From: an uncultured Cloacibacillus sp.
GTDB lineage: Bacteria; Synergistota; Synergistia; Synergistales; Synergistaceae
Reading direction: 5' to 3'
DNA length: 29,865 nucleotides
Assembly: GCA_934511335.1 (NCBI GenBank)
Contig: CAKSWL010000002.1
Coordinates: forward strand, 1-29,865
A model generated the notes under the pieces. That model worked only from the letters and a program-made list of their open reading frames with translations. It did no database searches and was not told the DNA's origin. The stretch's first letter is position 1. The number at the start of each line of letters is the position of its first letter. The translations under genes and the position numbers were made by a program. Positions 23,798-29,865 of the stretch are shown here, one piece after another.

Positions 23798-24511
23798 CTA
23801 TTTCGCCTTCGCCGCGCGCCGTTTGTTTCGCCGTTTTTGCCGAGGAGGGGCTTCGGCGCCGCTTTCGAGCCGCTCCTCTCTGCGTTTGACGCTCTCTAAG
23901 ATGCGCCTTTCGACGTTGTCGAGATGAGCCTTCATCGCGGCAGCGGCGCTGTCTGGCATTTTGAGCTTTATCGCTTGCAGTATGCCGCGGTGCTCCTTGA
24001 GCGCCTCGCTGATAACGTCGCCGAGCGTGTCGCTCAGCGCAAGGAAGAGCGACACTTTATAGCCGAGCTGCCCGATAAAATCGTAAAAGACGCCGTTGCC
24101 GGACATCCGCCCGAGATAATTATGGAACATCCTGTCGATCGACGAGACGAGGACGTTGTCGTGCATCTTCATCGCCTCTTCCTCGTCCCATATGAAATGC
24201 TCGAGGCGCTCCATGTCTTCGGGAGCGGCGCGCAAAGCAGCCTTCTGGACCGAAGCGATCTCGACGAGCTTTCTCGCTTCGAGCGTGTCGATCAGTTCGC
24301 TTTCGGATATCTGCGGTATGCGAAGCGTCCTGTCCCTGCCCTTTACAAGGTAGCCCTCGGCCGTCAGCTGCGTGAGCGCCTTTCTTAGCGGGGTCCTGCT
24401 GACCCGCAGCTCTTCGGAAAGATATTCCTCCCTAAGCGCCGTGCCGGGCGGAAGTTCCCCGCGCAGTATCCTGTTTCTCAGCGTGTAATAAATGTCATCT
24501 GCTAAACTCAT
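23798..24511 (-). CDS. GntR-family (FCD/FadR subgroup) transcriptional regulator
   Basis: A ligand-responsive DNA-binding regulator, 237 residues from ATG 24511. The N-terminal winged helix has the GntR signature GELPPGTALREEYLSEELRVSRTPLRKAL (about 18-46), and the C-terminal helical FCD domain carries the expected polar metal/ligand residues (IDRMFHNYLGRMSGN, EHRGILQAI, MKAHLDNVE). The tail after residue 215 is lysine/arginine-rich. A GTG at 24526 is in frame but neither start has a ribosome site. TATAAT lies only six bases before the ATG, so the message may be leaderless. It is divergent from the TRAP-LarA operon and is the natural candidate for its regulator; FCD proteins often respond to organic acids. 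Confidence 0.
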   Translation of the reverse strand: MSLADDIYYTLRNRILRGELPPGTALREEYLSEELRVSRTPLRKALTQLTAEGYLVKGRDRTLRIPQISESELIDTLEARKLVEIASVQKAALRAAPEDMERLEHFIWDEEEAMKMHDNVLVSSIDRMFHNYLGRMSGNGVFYDFIGQLGYKVSLFLALSDTLGDVISEALKEHRGILQAIKLKMPDSAAAAMKAHLDNVERRILESVKRREERLESGAEAPPRQKRRNKRRAAKAK

Positions 24512-24638
24512 GCAATTATTATACAATACTAAGCCGGATAAAAATCATGCTGAAAATTTTCATTTTCCGTATATGGAGAGGCTCAAGGCCTGCCTGCTCG
24601 CTCCTAATATAAATACAAAAATTTCCGCACCGGATTTT

Positions 24639-24781
24639 TTAGCGTTCAAACAACCCGCTTAGGACAAGGCTAAGCGGATCGGCGATGTTCCCGTCTCTCT
24701 CCAGGATCATCGTCCCCTTTCGGGATACATTGCTGCCTAATCCTAATTTGGGACTTGTTTGAGCAAGACAGCTATTTTCAT
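24639..24781 (-). other. EtfB-like gene start overlapping three hairpins (gene remnant or structured RNA)
   Basis: The minus strand from ATG 24781 encodes MKIAVLLKQVPN and then TAG. This is almost exactly the N-terminus of electron-transfer flavoprotein beta subunits (MKIAVLLKQVPD...). Nothing else of EtfB follows in that frame. The same strand then carries three consecutive hairpins: CCC/GGG with a short loop (about 24727-24717), CGATG...CATCG (about 24716-24687) and a perfect CCGCTTAG/CTAAGCGG (24677-24670 with 24662-24655) followed by GTTGTTTG. It could be a 5' remnant of a lost etf operon, or a small structured RNA with the resemblance due to chance. The other part of the 24512-25148 gap is the AT-rich control region described separately. 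Confidence 0.
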
Positions 24782-24879
24782 TTCCCGCAGACATATTAAA
24801 AAATATATTTATTGTATGCTTATTTAGTTTATGTGCGTTTATAAGTAAAAATCGTTAAGACAATATTGCAAAAATAGTT

Positions 24880-24922
24880 AATGTTTGTATCCAATAAAAA
24901 TTGTAGCTAAAAATCGCATATT
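24880..24922. repeat. 43-bp conserved control block, copy A (inverted copy at 29731-29772)
   Basis: AATGTTTGTATCCAA, then 9 bases, TAGCT, then AAAAATCGCATATT. The reverse complement of 29731-29772 reads AATATTTGTATCCAA, 8 bases, TAGCT, TAAAATCGCATATT. The three segments match at 14/15, 5/5 and 13/14 positions. Confidence 0.
24885..24894. promoter_or_regulatory. Candidate operator site 1 upstream of dctP
   Basis: TTGTATCCAA, a near-palindrome (TTG-N4-CAA) of the kind bound by GntR-type dimers. Related copies are at 24967-24976, 25062-25071, 29602-29611 and 29758-29767. Confidence 0.
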
Positions 24923-24966
24923 TACAATATATTCCAGGCAATTTTGCAAAAAAATTTTTATATTAT

Positions 24967-24976
24967 CAGTATCCAA
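24967..24976. promoter_or_regulatory. Candidate operator site 2, just upstream of the dctP -35
   Basis: CAGTATCCAA, sharing GTATCCAA with site 1. It ends five bases before the -35 hexamer at 24982. Confidence 0.
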
Positions 24977-24981
24977 TAGTG

Positions 24982-25010
24982 TTGATTTTGGGAACAAGAT
25001 ATGATATTAT
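24982..25010 (+). promoter_or_regulatory. Promoter of the TRAP-LarA operon
   Basis: TTGATT (24982-24987), a 17-base spacer and TATTAT (25005-25010), the best sigma-70-type match in the region. The resulting leader of about 130 bases contains operator site 3. Confidence 0.
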
Positions 25011-25061
25011 GCGTTTATAATGAAGTTTTAGATAATAGGAATACCTTTGAATAATTTATTT

Positions 25062-25071
25062 TTGGATACAG
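25062..25071. promoter_or_regulatory. Candidate operator site 3, in the dctP leader
   Basis: TTGGATACAG, the inverted form of the motif (CTGTATCCAA). Its centre is 95 bases from that of site 2, close to nine helical turns, so looping across the promoter is possible. A weaker TTGTATCTGG follows at 25099-25108. Confidence 0.
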
Positions 25072-25148
25072 GAAATAGAAGTCCCCTGTCGTTGATTTTT
25101 GTATCTGGCATCGCACTATACAAAAAATAATAAAAGGAGGAACTTTTT

Positions 25149-26132
25149 ATGAAGAAATTTCTGGCCTTGGCACTAATCGCGGCGGCGGTAGCTTTGTCGC
25201 CTTCGCATGCGTCGGCTGTGACGAAGATGAAGCTTGCCTACGTCGTCCCTGAAGCGCAGTCGACCCACGTGGCGGCAGCCAAGTTCTTCAAGCCGTATGT
25301 CGAGCAGCACACGGACGGTGAAATAATCGTCGAGCTGTATCCCAACGGGCAGCTCGGCGGCGACAGGCAGGTCATCGAAGCGGTCGGCCTGGGAACTATC
25401 CACATGACCATACCAGCGGTGGCCGTGCTCTCCGGCTTCGATCCGCATTTTCAGGTCTTCGACCTGCCGTTTCTCTTCAAAAGCAGGCAGGAAGCTTACG
25501 ATGCCCTCGACGGGGAGTTGGGGACGAAGCTGAACGAACTCCTGCCGCCCTTGGGCATTAAAAATCTTGCCTACGCTGAAAACGGCTTCCGCATGATAAC
25601 CAACAACAGGGGGCCAGTCACGAAACCGGCCGATCTAAAGAGACTGAAGATCCGCACGATGGAGAACCCTATCCATATGGCCACATTCAGAGCGTTGGGG
25701 GCGAACCCGACGCCGATGAGCTTCGGCGAGCTATATACTGCCTTGCAGCAAAAAACGGTGGATGCCGAGGAAAATCCGATACCTCTCATCTACACGTCAA
25801 AATTTTACGAGGTGCAGAAATACTGTTCGCTCTCTGGGCACGTATACGCGGCGACTGCGCTGCTCGTGAACGACGCCTGGTTCAATAGCCTGCCCGAAAA
25901 ACACCAGAAGGTGTTGCAGGATGCGGCGAAAATTTACAGGACTGAACAGCGCAAGATATCCGCACAGCAAGATGAGGAGATGATCGAGTCGCTGAAGAAA
26001 AACGGTATGATTGTAAACGAGATCACCCCAAGCGAGAAAAAGGCCTTCTCCGCGGCCACAGCGGGGGTATATAAAGAATTTGCCGACATGGTCAAAGGCG
26101 GCCAGGAGCTTATCGACCTGGCAAAAAAATAA
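25149..26132 (+). CDS. dctP: TRAP transporter substrate-binding protein DctP
   Basis: The periplasmic receptor of a tripartite (TRAP) secondary transporter, 327 residues. The signal peptide is residues 1-23 (MKKFLALALIAAAVALSPSHASA). Family features are LAYVVPEAQSTHVAAAKFF, YPNGQLGGDRQVIEAVGLGT, QVFDLPFLF, the carboxylate-binding arginine in RLKIRTMENP (about 169), and MSFGELYTALQQKTVDAEENP. The Arg implies an organic-acid ligand. An ideal ribosome site AAAGGAGG precedes ATG 25149. It is first in the dctP-dctQ-dctM-larA operon, and a strong hairpin after its stop probably lets it be made in excess over the membrane subunits. The downstream racemase suggests a 2-hydroxy acid as ligand. Confidence 0.
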   Translation: MKKFLALALIAAAVALSPSHASAVTKMKLAYVVPEAQSTHVAAAKFFKPYVEQHTDGEIIVELYPNGQLGGDRQVIEAVGLGTIHMTIPAVAVLSGFDPHFQVFDLPFLFKSRQEAYDALDGELGTKLNELLPPLGIKNLAYAENGFRMITNNRGPVTKPADLKRLKIRTMENPIHMATFRALGANPTPMSFGELYTALQQKTVDAEENPIPLIYTSKFYEVQKYCSLSGHVYAATALLVNDAWFNSLPEKHQKVLQDAAKIYRTEQRKISAQQDEEMIESLKKNGMIVNEITPSEKKAFSAATAGVYKEFADMVKGGQELIDLAKK

Positions 26133-26143
26133 ACGAACGCCGG

Positions 26144-26186
26144 AACGTACGGGAAAAGCGCTGCGAGATTGCTTTTCCCGTATGTT
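26144..26186 (+). promoter_or_regulatory. Intra-operon hairpin between dctP and dctQ
   Basis: TACGGGAAAAGC (26148-26159) pairs perfectly with GCTTTTCCCGTA (26171-26182), extended by four further pairs including one G-U, loop 11 bases. There is no U-tract right after it, so it is more likely a message-stabilising or partial-termination element than a full terminator. Confidence 0.
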
Positions 26187-26206
26187 GGGTTTTGGAGGTG
26201 CAATCG

Positions 26207-26698
26207 GTGCTGAAAAAGCTGTGGGACAATTTGGAGGAGTATATTCTTGTTTACAGCATGATGTTCTCCGTAGCTCTTGTGTTTATTCAGGTGATCATGC
26301 GTTACGTTTTCAGCAACTCTCTCTCTTGGAGCGAGGAGCTGGCGCGTTATCTTTTCCTATGGCAGATATGGCTTGGCGCCAGCTATGCGGTGAAGGAACA
26401 CAGGCATCTGCGCATCGAAGTGGTGCAGGATCTGATAAAGACGAGAAAAGGGAAGGTGTGTTTCGATCTCTTCGCCATGCTGCTGTGGCTGGGGTTCAGC
26501 ATCTTTATGGTCTATGAAGGTGGTATTTTGACGAAGCTGCTCCTGCAGCGCGGACAGGTTTCTCCCGCTATGCGTATTCCCATGGCCTACGCGTATGCCT
26601 CGGTGCCGGTGGGCTGTGCGCTTATGTCCGCTCGCCTCTGCACGGAGATAGCGAAGAATATCCGCAGTGTGTTCGGCGAAAACGGAGGTGCATCCTGA
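26207..26698 (+). CDS. dctQ: TRAP transporter small membrane subunit DctQ
   Basis: The small four-helix membrane subunit of the TRAP carrier, 163 residues. It has four hydrophobic segments: ILVYSMMFSVALVFIQVIM, RYLFLWQIWLGASYAV, CFDLFAMLLWLGFSIFMVY and MAYAYASVPVGCALMSA. The DctQ signature RYVFSNSLSWSEELARYLFLWQIWLGA and KEHRHLRIE are typical. The GTG at 26207 is chosen because GGAGG ends eight bases before it; a TTG at 26192 overlaps the ribosome site. Its stop overlaps the dctM start (TGATG). Confidence 0.
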   Translation: MLKKLWDNLEEYILVYSMMFSVALVFIQVIMRYVFSNSLSWSEELARYLFLWQIWLGASYAVKEHRHLRIEVVQDLIKTRKGKVCFDLFAMLLWLGFSIFMVYEGGILTKLLLQRGQVSPAMRIPMAYAYASVPVGCALMSARLCTEIAKNIRSVFGENGGAS

Positions 26699-27969
26699 TG
26701 GAGATAGCGGTACTTTTTGGCAGCATGACGCTTTTGCTGGTCCTTTCCCTCCCCATTGGCATCTCTTTGGGTATGGCCACGGCCGTCACTTTGGCATATA
26801 CGAATTCCGTGCCGCTCATCATGATAGCGCAAAACGCCTTTGCCGCTCTGGATTCCTTCCCGCTGCTTGCCATCCCGTTTTTCATGCTTGCCGGTGCACT
26901 GATGAGCTACGGCGGGATATCTAAAAGGCTTGTCGTTCTTGCAGAAGCAATGGTAGGTGCAGTACTCGGCGGACTGGCGATGGTCACTGTCACGGCCTGC
27001 ATGTTCTTTGCGGCGATATCCGGCTCTGGACCGGCCACCGTTTCTGCGATAGGGTCGTTTATGATTCCCGCCCTGAGGGCTAAGATGTACGACGACGATT
27101 TCGCGGCCGCTTTGACCGCCGCCGCAGGCTCTATCGGCGTCGTGATACCGCCTTCTATACCTTTTGTAATCTATGGAGTCGTTTCGGGGGCGTCCGTAGG
27201 GGAGCTTTTTATTGCTGGTATTCTGCCCGGCATAATAATAGGTTTCTCGCTGATGGCGGTTTCATATCGCGTCGCCAAAAAACGGCGCTATCCGATCTCA
27301 CAGAACAGGATCCCGCTGGGGCAGGCCTTCAAAGAGGCCTTCTGGGCCCTGCTTGTACCTCTCATCATTCTTGGCGGAATATACGGCGGCAGGTTTACGC
27401 CGACGGAGGCTGCCGTCGTGGCTTCGGTATACGCGCTTATAATCGGCAAATTCATATACGGGGAGCTTGATTTTAAAACGACTTACGACGCCTTTAAGGA
27501 TGCGGTGCTGGTAAACGGCGCGACGACATTTATGATAGGCCTCTCCATGTCCTTCGCGGCGTTTCTGGCGATGGAGCAGGTGCCCGCAAAAATATGCACC
27601 TGGATGTTGTCTCTATCTTCAAGCCCTGTCGTGATACTGCTCATTATAAACATACTGCTGCTGATTGTCGGCTGTTTTGTGGACAACATATCGTCGATGA
27701 TAATTTTGACGCCGATTCTGCTGCCGATAGTGACGAAGATCGGCGTTGATCCCGTGCATTTCGGGTTGGTGATGACGGTCGCTCTCGCTACTGGCTTTGT
27801 AACGCCTCCTTACGGCGCGAACCTATTTGTGGCGTCTGCCGTGTCGGGCGTGAGTATGGTCAGGCTTTCGAAGGCCGTAGTGCAGATGATCGCAGTGATG
27901 GTGCTCTGCCTGTTGCTGTTCACCTATGTGCCCTGCATAAGTATGGCATTGGTATGGGCGCTGAGGTGA
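26698..27969 (+). CDS. dctM: TRAP transporter large membrane subunit DctM
   Basis: The large permease subunit that couples sodium influx to substrate entry, 423 residues with about twelve transmembrane segments of the DctM/ion-transporter superfamily. Landmarks are LDSFPLLAIPFFMLAGALMSYGGISKRL, FFAAISGSGPATVSAIGSFMIPAL, SIGVVIPPSIPFVIYGVVSGASVGELFIAGILPG, GRFTPTEAAVVASVYALIIG, and VDNISSMIILTPILLPIVTKIGVDPVHFG. GGAGGTG precedes the ATG, which shares one base with the dctQ stop. Length and motifs are complete. Confidence 0.
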   Translation: MEIAVLFGSMTLLLVLSLPIGISLGMATAVTLAYTNSVPLIMIAQNAFAALDSFPLLAIPFFMLAGALMSYGGISKRLVVLAEAMVGAVLGGLAMVTVTACMFFAAISGSGPATVSAIGSFMIPALRAKMYDDDFAAALTAAAGSIGVVIPPSIPFVIYGVVSGASVGELFIAGILPGIIIGFSLMAVSYRVAKKRRYPISQNRIPLGQAFKEAFWALLVPLIILGGIYGGRFTPTEAAVVASVYALIIGKFIYGELDFKTTYDAFKDAVLVNGATTFMIGLSMSFAAFLAMEQVPAKICTWMLSLSSSPVVILLIINILLLIVGCFVDNISSMIILTPILLPIVTKIGVDPVHFGLVMTVALATGFVTPPYGANLFVASAVSGVSMVRLSKAVVQMIAVMVLCLLLFTYVPCISMALVWALR

Positions 27970-27976
27970 TACACGG

Positions 27977-29233
27977 GTGAGAGGCGTCGGCAATATGCGG
28001 CGGATATTGATTGCAGGCGCCGGAGGAGCTCTTGGCGGGGCAAATATATCCGGGAGCGTACGTGTGGCTGTTGCTGAACCACAGTCCTTCGAGCCGGTCG
28101 CCGACGTAAAGGCCCTGACGCTGCAAAGGCTGAAAGGCTGCGCCGCTGCAATCCCGGCTCGCACGGCCGAAGGCGGAGTCCTTATCCTCTGCGACGATAT
28201 CACCCGCCCGACCCCGACGTCGGAGATAATCCCTGTAATCTCCGATTTCCTGCAGGAGATAGGGGTTGCCAAAGATAGACAGTTAGTCCTGTTCGCCACC
28301 GGTACCCACAAGGCAATGAATGATGAAGGGGCGAAAAAAAAGTTAGGAGAAGCTTATGGGCGGGTAAGATGGTTGAGCCACAGCTGCGATGCTAAGCTTT
28401 TGAGAGTGGGATTTACAGACGGCGGGATACCGGTAGACGTAAACCCGCTTGTAAAAGAATATGCGTACGTCATAGGCGTTGGCACTGTTTTCCCGCACCG
28501 TTACTGTGGTTGGTCCGGCGGGGGGAAAATCGTCCTCCCCGGCGTCAGCGGAGCGAGGTCGGTTTCAGCGACACACTGGATGCCGTACCATGATGCCTCG
28601 ATAACGCTTGGGAGCAGGGATAACTTGGCCATGAGAGAGATAGCTTCCGCAGCCAGAATGGCTGGCCTTTCATTTCTTATCCAGGTGGTCTGTACAGGGG
28701 ACGGACGGGTAAAAGACATCGTGACCGGTCTGCCGGATGCCGCTCACAGACAGGCGATTGAGATCGCGTCGCAGTGTATGACCGTCTCTGTCCCGGAATC
28801 AGATATAGTTGTCGCTGAAGCATGGCCCGAAGACGCAGATCTATGGCAGGCCGGAAAGGCCCTGTACGCCGCGGAAAACATAGTCAGGGAGGGAGGCGAG
28901 ATAATATTGATCGCCGCTCTGCCTGAGGGGATGGGGCCGCACCGCCTCTACGCCGAACTGATGAACAGCGGTCCCTCGGAGATACTTTCTTATCGGAGCG
29001 GCGATGAAAGCGCCTCAGTAGCCGCGGCGGCGGCCTTCATAACGGCGCGGGTCAGGGAAAAGGCGAAAATTACGATAGTTACTAATTCGCCTCATTCTAT
29101 CGACATAACAAATACGACGGGCGTCAGAACATATGAAACATTGCAGGAGGCCATGGATAGGGCCGTTTCGTGCAAGGCCGGGACCGTCGCGGTTTTGCGC
29201 CAGGCGCCTTTGATGTTGCCGGTAAAGAAGTGA
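27977..29233 (+). CDS. larA: LarA-family nickel-pincer-dependent racemase/epimerase
   Basis: A member of the lactate racemase (LarA, formerly DUF2088) superfamily, which interconverts 2-hydroxy-acid stereoisomers with a covalently bound nickel-pincer nucleotide. Numbered from GTG 27977, the active-site set matches Lactobacillus plantarum LarA closely: H111 (ATGTHKAM; H108 in LarA), H174 (FPHRYCGWS), K184 (SGGGKIVLPG, the cofactor-anchoring lysine) and H200 (SATHWMPYH, the nickel ligand). LCDDITRPTP (71-80) is the family substrate/cofactor motif. Length (418) is normal. GAGGTGAT precedes the GTG, overlapping the dctM stop; an in-frame ATG at 27995 is the alternative. The substrate may be lactate or another 2-hydroxy acid, since the superfamily includes malate and sugar-acid enzymes. 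The cofactor genes larB, larC and larE are not in the window. Confidence 0.
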   Translation: MRGVGNMRRILIAGAGGALGGANISGSVRVAVAEPQSFEPVADVKALTLQRLKGCAAAIPARTAEGGVLILCDDITRPTPTSEIIPVISDFLQEIGVAKDRQLVLFATGTHKAMNDEGAKKKLGEAYGRVRWLSHSCDAKLLRVGFTDGGIPVDVNPLVKEYAYVIGVGTVFPHRYCGWSGGGKIVLPGVSGARSVSATHWMPYHDASITLGSRDNLAMREIASAARMAGLSFLIQVVCTGDGRVKDIVTGLPDAAHRQAIEIASQCMTVSVPESDIVVAEAWPEDADLWQAGKALYAAENIVREGGEIILIAALPEGMGPHRLYAELMNSGPSEILSYRSGDESASVAAAAAFITARVREKAKITIVTNSPHSIDITNTTGVRTYETLQEAMDRAVSCKAGTVAVLRQAPLMLPVKK

Positions 29234-29600
29234 TGGCCCGGCGGTCGTTCGTATGACGAAGAATTTTACGAATACAGTATATTTTGCTTTGGAACACGAA
29301 ATGTTTCTGGATGAGCTTATATCCCGTTTCCCTCTGAGATGAGAACGCCTGCTGGAATCCCAGAGTAATCCTGACGTCTTTGCGCAAGGCTGCTGACGTT
29401 GCTTTCTGCGTGAGGCTCCTCGCAAATGGAAAGGGTGCCGTGGTGCGTTTATCATATATCTCTGCATAGATAATAAGCATCGGCATCGCGCCGGCATTTT
29501 CTCCGCCGCCTTTTCGCGGGATTAAATTTACCCGCATGGCGCAGATGTTGCTGTATGAAGGCAAGAGTGGAATTCTCTTAAATAACAAAAATGTTTGACA
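29234..29600. other. Gap after larA without a convincing gene
   Basis: Mixed-composition DNA. A minus-strand frame of 154 codons (29124-29588) is open but lacks a ribosome site, overlaps larA antisense by about 110 bases and resembles nothing I know. A second minus-strand frame overlaps it (29015-29497). No terminator with a clear stem and U-tract follows larA. Confidence 0.
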
Positions 29601-29601
29601 G

Positions 29602-29611
29602 TTGTGTCCAA
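29602..29611. promoter_or_regulatory. Candidate operator site 4
   Basis: TTGTGTCCAA, one mismatch from site 1, at the start of a 260-base AT-rich control region that precedes the next gene. Confidence 0.
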
Positions 29612-29730
29612 AAATAATTATTCAGATATATTATCTTTATTTAAAATTTTATTGCTAATACAAAAATTAATATGATTAAATACCGGCAATTTAAAATATC
29701 TCATCTATAATTATACGAGATTTGTTGGAA

Positions 29731-29772
29731 AATATGCGATTTTAAGCTATCATTTTTTTGGATACAAATATT
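29731..29772. repeat. Conserved control block, copy B (inverted relative to 24880-24922)
   Basis: This 42-base block is the inverted partner of the block upstream of dctP and contains operator site 5, TTGGATACAA (29758-29767), an exact inverse of site 1. It lies about 100 bases upstream of the expected next start codon. Confidence 0.
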
Positions 29773-29855
29773 AGGTTTTTTAAAGGCGTCTTAAGAATTT
29801 TTGTTTATAAATATATATATATTTTTATTGAGCTTGCAATAAAATTATTTTTAAT

Positions 29856-29864
29856 AGAGGTGAT
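29856..29864 (+). promoter_or_regulatory. Ribosome-binding site of a gene starting beyond the window
   Basis: AGAGGTGAT at the right end, preceded by AT-rich control DNA, indicates that a plus-strand gene begins within a few bases after 29865. Its product is unknown. Confidence 0.
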
Positions 29865-29865
29865 A

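Noticed and set aside
29124..29588. 154-codon minus-strand frame near the right end
   Set aside because: No ribosome site, partly antisense to larA, no recognised domain.

Overview
The window looks like a moderately GC-rich anaerobe of the Synergistota, most likely near Cloacibacillus or Synergistes. The basis is gene content: peptide and amino-acid catabolism (oligoendopeptidase F, isoaspartyl dipeptidase, YfcC-type carrier, PatB-type C-S lyase), a TRAP transporter, rubrerythrin, and many nitroreductase/nitronate-type flavoenzymes. This placement is an inference; there is no rRNA or tRNA in the window to confirm it.

Layout. (1) 1-4307: the 3' part of a type I restriction-modification operon, hsdS (cut by the window edge), a small HEPN-domain protein and hsdR. 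Its base composition is more AT-rich than the rest, at least in hsdS and the HEPN gene, which suggests an acquired island. (2) 4505-11895: single housekeeping or stress genes on both strands, separated by clear terminators: nitronate monooxygenase-like protein, UmuC-type Y-family polymerase, rubrerythrin, CobO, NudC, PpnP, a secreted M48 protease, a nitroreductase, and a gap holding a possibly frameshifted membrane ORF. (3) 11896-15458: a YfcC-family carrier diverging from iadA plus a PaaG-like crotonase. (4) 15613-18460: a tightly overlapping three-gene minus-strand operon encoding a VirD4/TraG-like protein with apparently dead nucleotide-binding motifs, a stand-alone ClpA/ClpB-D1-like AAA+ ATPase, and a 188-residue helical protein of unknown function. 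I consider this the best candidate for an undescribed system. (5) 18732-23747: MBL hydrolase and PepF (one operon), diverging from a PatB-type aminotransferase/lyase and a fumarylacetoacetate-hydrolase-family protein. (6) 23798-29865: a GntR/FCD regulator, a long AT-rich control region, a complete TRAP transporter (dctP-dctQ-dctM) and a LarA-family nickel racemase/epimerase, then a second AT-rich control region leading into a gene just outside the window.

How the parts work together. The TRAP-LarA operon probably imports a 2-hydroxy acid and racemises or epimerises it. The near-palindrome TTGTATCCAA and a roughly 43-bp block containing it occur upstream of dctP and again, inverted, at the end of the window, so one regulator (perhaps the adjacent GntR protein) probably controls both the TRAP operon and the next gene. 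The HEPN gene sits between hsdS and hsdR, the position occupied by the anticodon nuclease gene prrC in type IC restriction loci, which suggests a toxin guarded by the restriction complex. No CRISPR array, tRNA, rRNA or intact insertion sequence was seen.
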